From Rhodospirillales bacterium (GTDB lineage Bacteria; Pseudomonadota; Alphaproteobacteria; Rhodospirillales; JASLLV01), in NCBI GenBank assembly GCA_030754475.1, contig JASMAE010000304.1, forward strand, positions 1 to 8,395: a stretch of DNA of 8,395 nt, in the 5' to 3' direction. Below, piece by piece: positions 1-5,121 of this stretch. How positions within the stretch are numbered: position 1 is the stretch's first letter; every line of letters begins with the position of its first letter. Below the pieces are notes generated by a model that saw only the letters and a list, made by a program, of their open reading frames with translations, had not been told where the DNA came from and did not search any database. The position numbers and the translations under genes are program-made.

Positions 1-94
1 GCCGGCCCGCGCACCCGGCACGCCCGGACGAGCCCAGCGTGTATCGGCGGGTCGCGCGGTCCCGACCGCGTCCACGGCGCAAGAGGTTGTGCGA

Positions 95-122
95 AGCGGC
101 CGGCACTGGCACAGTGGCCGCT
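95..122 (+). promoter_or_regulatory. Bulged hairpin in the leader of the SDR gene
   Basis: AGCGGCC (95-101) pairs perfectly with GGCCGCT (116-122). Inside it ACTG (105-108) pairs with CAGT (112-115) around a GCA loop, and GGC (102-104) is left as a bulge, giving 11 base pairs in total. It ends 21 bases before the ribosome binding site of the SDR gene. No T-run follows, so it is not a normal intrinsic terminator. It could be an operator-like palindrome or an mRNA leader structure; the role is inferred. The rest of 1-157 shows no gene or promoter I can support. Confidence 0.35.
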
Positions 123-157
123 CGCCACCGCTATCACCACTCAGGGGAGTTGCTAAA

Positions 158-949
158 TTGCGCTTCGAAGGCAAGGCGGCGCTGGTCACGGGTGGGACCT
201 CGCGCATCGGAACCGCGGTCGCCGAGTTGTTTCTCGCCGACGGCGCCCGGGTCATGATCACCGACATGGACGCCGAGCGAGGAGCGAAAGCGATTGCCGC
301 GCTCGCAGGTCCCGGGCGGACGGTCGAGTTCTTCGCCGCCGATCTTCGCGACCACAGCGTCTGCGACGCGATCGTCGAGGCGGGCGTCTCGCGCTTGGGC
401 GGGCTCGACATCTTGGTGAACAACGCTGGCGTCCTTTATCGCCGGGGAACGCTCGAGACCTCGGACGAGCAATGGCTCGAGGCCATGGCGGTGAACCTCA
501 ACGCCGTCTTTTTCATGTGCCGCGCGGCGGCGCGGGCGATGAAGGAGACGGGCGGCGCCATCGTCAACATCAGCTCGGAATTCGGCGTCTTCGCCGTCGA
601 TGAAGCAATCTCGTATTGCACCACCAAGGCGGCGGTCGTGCAGCTGACCAAGGCCGTCGCCCTCGACCTCGCGCGGTTCGGGATCCGGGTCAACGCGATC
701 GCGCCCGGGAAGATCCACACCAATTCGCTGGAGTCCTCGATCACCGAGCGGAGCCTGAGCGTTGACGAGGGCGTCGCCCGCATCTCGCGCTTCGTCCCGC
801 TGCACCGCCTCGGCCGGCCCGACGAGATCGCCAAGGCCATCGCATTCCTCGCGTCCGAGGACGCCTCGTTCATCACCGGAACCACGCTGGCCGCCGACGG
901 CGGCGACTCGGCCGCCGGACCGGGAGGCGTCATCGAGGCCGCCGAGTAA
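158..949 (+). CDS. Short-chain dehydrogenase/reductase (classical SDR)
   Basis: This is a cytosolic NAD(P)-dependent oxidoreductase of 263 residues, normal for a classical SDR. The nucleotide-binding segment TGGTSRIG is at residues 11-18, followed by NNAG (88-91) and N113. The catalytic set is S140, Y153 and K157 (the YxxxK motif is YCTTK), followed by the PG motif after strand 6 (IAPGK). Asp36 at the end of the second strand suggests NAD rather than NADP. The start is the TTG at 158: GGGGAG at 144-149 sits eight bases upstream, and the protein then opens with RFEGKAALVTGG as this family does. An in-frame upstream start at 89 would add 23 unrelated basic residues. One oddity is Arg16, where the family motif TGxxxGxG has its second glycine. 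The substrate cannot be read from the sequence. The gene stands alone and converges on selD. Confidence 0.9.
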   Translation: MRFEGKAALVTGGTSRIGTAVAELFLADGARVMITDMDAERGAKAIAALAGPGRTVEFFAADLRDHSVCDAIVEAGVSRLGGLDILVNNAGVLYRRGTLETSDEQWLEAMAVNLNAVFFMCRAAARAMKETGGAIVNISSEFGVFAVDEAISYCTTKAAVVQLTKAVALDLARFGIRVNAIAPGKIHTNSLESSITERSLSVDEGVARISRFVPLHRLGRPDEIAKAIAFLASEDASFITGTTLAADGGDSAAGPGGVIEAAE

Positions 950-1183
950 GCGTCTTAGGCGGCGCCCAGCCCGACTCCGCCGAGGCTGGCTTCCCCCGGC
1001 AAGACCGCACCGCGGAACGCACCCCGGCCGCGTCACCTGGCCGAGAGCATCGTCGCGGCCGCGCGCATCCGTGGCGTCGCCCTGGACGCCAGAGGCAACG
1101 TGGTGCGAATGAAAGGCGGCGTTAGCTCAGACGGCGCGGGCGAAGTCGCATGATCGGGCCGCGCGAACGCTCCGTCCCTTCGG
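950..1183. other. Convergent intergenic region between the SDR gene and selD
   Basis: These 234 bases separate the stop codons of two converging genes. A weak stem, CCAGCC (966-971) with GGCTGG (984-989), follows the SDR stop, but no T-run follows it. From about 1034 to the TGA at 1151-1153 one plus-strand frame reads like protein (HLAESIVAAARIRGVALDAR and onward), with mostly G or C in third positions and no good start. It could be the decayed tail of a gene or chance in GC-rich DNA. No strong terminator is visible. Confidence 0.3.
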
Positions 1184-2230
1184 TCATCGCACGGTGATCT
1201 CGGCCGGCCCTTCCTCGATGACGCCGATGACGGTGGCCTCGAGGAATCCGCGGCCGTGGAACACCTCCACCAAACGCTCGGCGTCGCCTTGCTCGCAGGT
1301 GACGAGGAGCCCCCCGCTGGTCTGGGGGTCGCACAACAGGTTCCGCTGCCACGGAACCACGTCGTCCGGCAGCCGGACCGATCCGCCGTACCCCGCCCAG
1401 TTGCGCTCCGCGGCGCCGGTCGTGACCCCATCAGCGGCGAGCACGCGCGCGCTTGGCAGGATGGGCACCCGGTCCAAGGTCACCTTGGCGCCCAGCGCGG
1501 CGCCGGAGCACATCTCGAGCAAATGGCCCAGCAGGCCGAACCCGGTCACGTCGGTCATGGCGTGCACGGCGGCGATCGAGGCAAGCTCGATCCCGACGCT
1601 GTTGAGCTGGGTGGCGGTGCCGACGAGCTCGTCATGGCCTTGGCGGTCGAGAACACCCCTCTTCAATGCCGCGCTCAGGATGCCGATGCCGAGCGGCTTG
1701 CCCAAGATCAGCGCGTCGCCGGGTCTGGCGGTGTCGTTGCGCTTAACGCGGTCCACGTCGACGAGGCCCACGGCGGCGAGGCCGTAGATCGGCTCAGGCG
1801 CGTCGATGGAGTGGCCTCCGCCGATGACCACGCCGGCGTCTTCGCATGCGGCGCGGCCGCCCGACAGGATCTTGGCGATGACCGTCGCGGGCAGCTTGTC
1901 CACGGGCATGCCGACGATACCGAGCGCGAGAATCGGGTTGGCGCCCATCGCGTAGACGTCCGACAAGGCGTTGGTCGCGCTGATTCGGCCGAAATCGAAC
2001 GGATCATCGACGATGGGCATGAAGAAGTCGGTGGTGGCGACGACCGCCTGTCTTTCGTTGATCTTGTAGACAGCGGCGTCGTCGCGGGTGTCGGTTCCCA
2101 CCAACAGCCGAGGCTCGGCTTTCTGGCCCTCAACCGCGCCCAGTAACTCTTCCAGCAGCGCCGGGGCGATCTTGCAGCCACAACCCCCGCCGTGGGAGAG
2201 GCTTGTCAGGCGAACGTTCTCGCTTTCCAT
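1184..2230 (-). CDS. selD: Selenide, water dikinase (selenophosphate synthetase)
   Basis: SelD makes selenophosphate from selenide and ATP (products AMP, phosphate and selenophosphate). Selenophosphate is the selenium donor for selenocysteine and for 2-selenouridine in tRNA. The protein has 348 residues, close to the 347 of E. coli SelD. The glycine-rich N-terminal loop reads SHGGGCGCK, with Cys17 and Lys20 at the E. coli catalytic positions, so this is the cysteine form and not a selenoprotein. Metal/ATP-site acids appear as D51, D68 (TTDFF), D91 and D227 (MTDVTGFG). A conserved DPQTSGGLL stretch lies near residue 301. The start is the ATG at 2230, with an AGGGA about 11 bases upstream. It reads in the same direction as ubiV, 94 bases after it, and may be the last gene of the ubiTUV transcript. 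No selA, selB, selU or selenoprotein gene is in the window, so the use of the selenophosphate is unknown. Confidence 0.96.
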   Translation of the reverse strand: MESENVRLTSLSHGGGCGCKIAPALLEELLGAVEGQKAEPRLLVGTDTRDDAAVYKINERQAVVATTDFFMPIVDDPFDFGRISATNALSDVYAMGANPILALGIVGMPVDKLPATVIAKILSGGRAACEDAGVVIGGGHSIDAPEPIYGLAAVGLVDVDRVKRNDTARPGDALILGKPLGIGILSAALKRGVLDRQGHDELVGTATQLNSVGIELASIAAVHAMTDVTGFGLLGHLLEMCSGAALGAKVTLDRVPILPSARVLAADGVTTGAAERNWAGYGGSVRLPDDVVPWQRNLLCDPQTSGGLLVTCEQGDAERLVEVFHGRGFLEATVIGVIEEGPAEITVR

Positions 2231-2324
2231 CGTGTTTGCATCCCTGGCCTAGCGCGCGCACCTCGGGTGGACCGCGCGGAATGCGCCCGCCGCCGCACCC
2301 CCGGCCGGCCGCGGACGAGCCCCG

Positions 2325-3263
2325 TTATTCGGCGCGCGCCAGTGGCCCGACGCGACCCACCCCTTCGATGCCGTGGAAGAAACCGTTCGAGAATGCGATC
2401 CCCGGAGCCAGTTGCGCGAGATCGTCGAGGGCCGCCTGAGGCTCGCGCGAACCCGCGAGCACGTCGCGGAAGGTGCGTGCCACCGCGACCATGTCCACGT
2501 CCTGCGGCGAGAGGCGAAACCGGCCGATCCCCATTGCGCGAAGCTCGTCCAGTTCGCAGACCAGGTTGGCGTAAGTATCGGATAGCGTCTGGGTGCCGTT
2601 TACGCGCAGGAACGCTGTCCCGTCCAACGTCGTCAGCGACATGCCGTCCGCGTCCTCGCCGCAAACGAACTGGCAACCATCCTTGTGGAGCCCGTGGGCG
2701 CGGGCGTGAAAACAGCGCACCGAGATGGCGAGCGGCAGACGGCCGAAGACATGGACCTCGAGTTCCGCCTTGGATCGGCCGGCCAGGGCCGCGAGCGAGG
2801 CCCTTGGCAGCTCGACGGGCAACGAAATTCTCTTCGCGCCACGGCGTTCCAAGAATTCGAGCGTTCCCTCGTTGTAGACGTTGACCATGGGGCCGGTCGC
2901 GAACGGACGCCCGGCGAGGAGCGTGAGGGCCGCAACGTCGTTGACCTCGACTAAATGCGATTCATCGACGGAAATCGCCCGTACCGATTCGAGGTCGCGC
3001 GCGTCCATGATCAGCGAGAGCGTGGAACGCACCACCTCCTTGCCCGCGGATTGCAGGCGTTCGACGACATCCGTTACGAACGGCTCGAAGAAGGACCACC
3101 GCTTGAGGCACACGACCTCACCCACACAGACCGTGTCCACCGGCGCCTCGTCGGCGATGCGGAAATAAAAGTCGCACCACTTCTCAGCAGGCCAGTTGAA
3201 CAGCACCGGCCCGAGGGTAAGGCACGGGCTGGACTCGGGGCTGCGCCGTGCCTTTTTTGTCAG
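2325..3263 (-). CDS. ubiV: O2-independent ubiquinone biosynthesis protein UbiV (U32 family)
   Basis: UbiV works with UbiU to hydroxylate the ubiquinone ring without oxygen, and in E. coli it carries a 4Fe-4S cluster. From the start chosen here the protein has 312 residues. The cluster cysteines fit the family pattern: C52 (GEVVCLKR), then C184, C197 and C201 in a C-x12-C-x3-C block (RCFHAR ... CQFVC). The first ATG, GTG or TTG in this frame is the GTG at 3206. However, the family N-terminal block LTLGPVLFNWP runs upstream across that GTG, so the true start lies further up. I chose CTG at 3261-3263: GGAGG (3272-3276) lies eight bases before it, and it overlaps the ubiU stop as CTGA, like the common ATGA coupling. 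The protein would then begin MTKKARRSPESSPCLTLGPV. The family call is very secure; the CTG start is inferred. Confidence 0.93.
   Translation of the reverse strand: MTKKARRSPESSPCLTLGPVLFNWPAEKWCDFYFRIADEAPVDTVCVGEVVCLKRWSFFEPFVTDVVERLQSAGKEVVRSTLSLIMDARDLESVRAISVDESHLVEVNDVAALTLLAGRPFATGPMVNVYNEGTLEFLERRGAKRISLPVELPRASLAALAGRSKAELEVHVFGRLPLAISVRCFHARAHGLHKDGCQFVCGEDADGMSLTTLDGTAFLRVNGTQTLSDTYANLVCELDELRAMGIGRFRLSPQDVDMVAVARTFRDVLAGSREPQAALDDLAQLAPGIAFSNGFFHGIEGVGRVGPLARAE
3219..3258 (+). terminator. Terminator-shaped hairpin facing the plus strand at the ubiU/ubiV junction
   Basis: AAGGCACGG (3219-3227) and CCGTGCCTT (3246-3254) form a perfect 9-bp stem with an 18-base loop. On the plus strand the T-run at 3253-3258 follows, the form of an intrinsic terminator. 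The genes here read on the minus strand, where the same bases are an A-run followed by the stem, in the first codons of ubiV. It would therefore stop antisense transcription, or act as a structure at the ubiV start. The structure is seen directly; the function is inferred. Confidence 0.45.
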
Positions 3264-4249
3264 TGCCAGGTCCTCCGATAGGCGCCGGTGGTCTCCGATT
3301 GGCCCTCGGTCAGCGCGCGAAGGTCGGCCACCGGCAGCGCCTCGCCCCGCGCGGCGGCGTCGACGGCGCGGCGGAACACGCCGACGACGCGCGACACATA
3401 GGCCCGGCCGCGCTGGCGGCCCTCAATTTTCAGCGCCGTCACCCCAGCATCCATTAGCTCGGGCAGCATATCGATCGCGTTCAGGCTGGTCGGGTCCTCG
3501 AACAGGTGCGAGGTCCGCCCGCAGGCAACGAAGCGACCCTTGCAGAGCGTCGGATAGCCGACCGGTTCGTCGGCTCCGAACACGTCGACGGTGAAGTCGC
3601 CGAGCTTGGAGACCAATCGGTCCCCCTCCTCTTCATAGTGCACGTGGCTCGGCGGCGAGCAGACCCCCACCGTGTTCGGCGATTGCCCGGTGACATAGGA
3701 GGACAGCACGCAACGCCCCTCGGCCATGATTCCCATGGCGCCGAACACGAAGACCTCGGTCTCCACCGGAACGGTTTGGTTGATCGCCGCAATCTCGGCG
3801 ATGGTGAGCACGCGCGGCAGGACCACGCGCTTGATTCCGAACTCGTGGTGATAGAAGCGAATCGATTCGGCGCTCGACGCCGAGGCCTGTACCGAAAGGT
3901 GAAGGCGCAAATTAGGGTGCGCGCGGCGGGCATAGTCGGCGAGCCCGATGTCGGCGAGGATCACGGCGTCGGCGCCGAAGGCGGCGGCGTCGTCGACGGC
4001 ACGGTGCCAGGGACCCGGATTGTCCGCTTCGGGGTAGGTGTTGACGGCGACGAGCACCTTGACGCCATGGTCGTGGGCATGGGCGAGACCGGCTTCGAGT
4101 TCTGGGCGGCTGAAGTTGAGGCCGGGAAAGTTGCGAGCGTTGGTGGAATCCCGAAATCCGAGATAGACCGTGTCGGCGCCGGCGGCGACAGCCGCACGGA
4201 GCGACGTCGGTGTTCCGGCAGGGCACACGAGTTCAAGGGGTCTGGCCAT
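3260..4249 (-). CDS. ubiU: O2-independent ubiquinone biosynthesis protein UbiU (U32 family)
   Basis: UbiU is the partner of UbiV in anaerobic ring hydroxylation of ubiquinone precursors. The 329 residues match the family length. The N-terminus has the U32 barrel start LELVCPAGT. The core block runs from EGRC (C180) through LSSYVTGQSPN to GVCSP (C197), followed by GYPTLCKGRF (C236) and ALKIEGRQRGRAYVS near residue 272. The spacings C-x16-C and C-x38-C agree with three of the four E. coli cluster ligands (C176, C193, C232). The fourth, seven residues before C180, is Gly173 (codon GGA at 3731-3733) instead of Cys. An additional cysteine, C243, lies seven residues after C236. The gene starts at ATG 4249, overlapping the end of ubiT by 17 bases, with a GAGGTAGAG purine stretch upstream. 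Its stop overlaps the inferred ubiV start by four bases, so the three genes are probably translationally coupled. Confidence 0.95.
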   Translation of the reverse strand: MARPLELVCPAGTPTSLRAAVAAGADTVYLGFRDSTNARNFPGLNFSRPELEAGLAHAHDHGVKVLVAVNTYPEADNPGPWHRAVDDAAAFGADAVILADIGLADYARRAHPNLRLHLSVQASASSAESIRFYHHEFGIKRVVLPRVLTIAEIAAINQTVPVETEVFVFGAMGIMAEGRCVLSSYVTGQSPNTVGVCSPPSHVHYEEEGDRLVSKLGDFTVDVFGADEPVGYPTLCKGRFVACGRTSHLFEDPTSLNAIDMLPELMDAGVTALKIEGRQRGRAYVSRVVGVFRRAVDAAARGEALPVADLRALTEGQSETTGAYRRTWH

Positions 4250-4895
4250 TTCGCACTCTACCTCTGCGCTTGGTCCCGCGCTCTATTTCCGACACCCTCT
4301 GGTCCAGTGTCTCCAGGCGGCCCGCGAGCGCCTCCGCGCGCCGCATGGCGGGCGCGACGGTCGCATCGCGCATGGTCTCCAAGTCGGCCGCGATCCGCCC
4401 CGCGGTTCGGCGCGCACGTGCAACGACGCGGGCGGCCGGGCCGGACAAGGGACCGAGCGGCGCGAGCAGATCGCGCACGACGTCGATCTCGGATCCCTCG
4501 ACGGCGTTGCCGAGTGCCACGACGGCCTCGGTATCGCCATCCACGACCAGATCGCGCGAGAAGAAAAGGGAATCGCCGTCAATGCGGCCTTCCAACAGCT
4601 TGATCAAGGACTTGAGCGGCCCGCGCACGCTCGCCTTCGCGTCCACGTACCCGTCCTTGGCGATCGCCCTCAGGCTCGGCTGCTTCGCGCTCGCGCGAAG
4701 CAGGAAACGGAACGGCAGGTCTACGGGATCGATGACGAATACCGGTTCATCGAGATCCTCCAGGCGCTCGAAAACGCTGCCATGACGGCGCCGCACCGCC
4801 CGCATGGCGAGAGCAAGCGGAAGCTGAAATACGGGCAGCGGTACGTGCCGCAGCGCCATTCCCAAAAACAGGACCGGAGACAGCGGCGGGACCAA
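4233..4895 (-). CDS. ubiT: Anaerobic ubiquinone biosynthesis accessory factor UbiT (SCP2 lipid-binding domain)
   Basis: UbiT is a lipid-binding SCP2-domain protein needed with UbiU and UbiV for ubiquinone synthesis without oxygen, probably presenting the hydrophobic intermediates. The recognisable part begins at LSPVLFLGMALRHVPLPVF. It continues through the SCP2 fold and its late block, SLFFSRDLVVDGDTEAVVAL, which closely resembles the E. coli protein. A helical, arginine-rich tail follows. The open frame extends up to ATG 4997 (254 residues). I do not use that ATG: it lies inside the likely -10 hexamer of an FNR-type promoter, and the extra 34 residues are arginine-rich and unlike the family. 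The TTG at 4895 (MVPPLSPVLFLG, 220 residues) puts the start just before the conserved part. ATG 4859 is another option. A strong purine tract at 4944-4954 could serve a non-canonical ATT or ATC start between them. The family call is secure; the start is not. Confidence 0.85.
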   Translation of the reverse strand: MVPPLSPVLFLGMALRHVPLPVFQLPLALAMRAVRRRHGSVFERLEDLDEPVFVIDPVDLPFRFLLRASAKQPSLRAIAKDGYVDAKASVRGPLKSLIKLLEGRIDGDSLFFSRDLVVDGDTEAVVALGNAVEGSEIDVVRDLLAPLGPLSGPAARVVARARRTAGRIAADLETMRDATVAPAMRRAEALAGRLETLDQRVSEIERGTKRRGRVRNGQTP

Positions 4896-4943
4896 GCGGT
4901 CGCGACCCGCCTCACGACCGTTCGAATGAGGGTCGATCGGAAT

Positions 4944-4954
4944 CTCCTCTCCCC
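4944..4954 (-). promoter_or_regulatory. Strong Shine-Dalgarno-like purine tract in the ubiT leader
   Basis: On the minus strand this reads GGGGAGAGGAG, the best ribosome-binding match near the start of ubiT. It lies about 30 bases after the predicted transcription start. No ATG, GTG or TTG follows it at normal spacing in the ubiT frame; ATT (4941-4943) and ATC (4935-4937) are the codons at suitable distance. It may be a standby site, or mark a rare start codon. Confidence 0.3.
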
Positions 4955-4992
4955 ATGCTGGAACGCCGCGTCTTCGGCGCTTCGCGGGGCCG

Positions 4993-4998
4993 TTCATA
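4993..4998 (-). promoter_or_regulatory. Predicted -10 element of the ubiT promoter
   Basis: TATGAA on the minus strand matches four of six bases of TATAAT. It follows the FNR-type box after exactly 22 bases, which is the gap between a site centred at -41.5 and the -10 hexamer. The ATG at 4995-4997 lies within it. Transcription would start near 4986. Inferred from spacing and sequence. Confidence 0.5.
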
Positions 4999-5020
4999 GG
5001 TGAGCCTTGGGCGCCGCGCC

Positions 5021-5034
5021 TTGACGCATATCAA
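5021..5034 (-). promoter_or_regulatory. FNR/FixK-type box upstream of the ubiT-ubiU-ubiV cluster
   Basis: The plus strand reads TTGACGCATATCAA, equal to TTGATATGCGTCAA on the minus strand. It matches nine of the ten defined bases of TTGAT-N4-ATCAA, and all ten if written TTGAY-N4-RTCAA as in alphaproteobacterial FixK/FnrL sites. Its only sensible target is the minus-strand ubi cluster. In E. coli the ubiTUV genes are known to be induced by Fnr, which supports the reading. Confidence 0.75.
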
Positions 5035-5093
5035 GGACGGCGCATCGGGCCCAACGCCCCGAACGACCGAGTAACTTCGTCCCGAAAGCGCCC

Positions 5094-5120
5094 GCGCGCG
5101 CCCCGGACGGGACCGCGCGC
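5094..5120 (-). terminator. GC-rich hairpin just after the GGT-family gene
   Basis: GCGCGCG (5094-5100) pairs with CGCGCGC (5114-5120), and CCC (5102-5104) with GGG (5109-5111) inside. It begins one base past the stop codon at 5122. Only three Ts follow within the next bases on the minus strand, so it is a weak terminator candidate at best. It would separate the GGT-family transcript from the ubi promoter. Confidence 0.25.
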
Positions 5121-5121
5121 T

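Noticed and set aside
134..1036. Minus-strand open frame of 300 codons over the SDR gene
   Set aside because: It is antisense to a gene with all SDR motifs, and its translation is low-complexity and unlike any family.
1184..1186. TGA of selD as a possible selenocysteine codon
   Set aside because: The protein is already full length, its active site uses Cys17, and the sequence beyond the TGA has no family similarity.
1127..1190. tRNA-like start GGCGGCGTTAGCTCAGACGG
   Set aside because: The D-arm pattern is by chance: there is no matching acceptor strand, anticodon arm or GTTCGA-type T arm downstream.
3731..3733. UbiU position 173 as a selenocysteine
   Set aside because: The codon is GGA, not TGA, so it encodes glycine. 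The nearness of selD does not change this.
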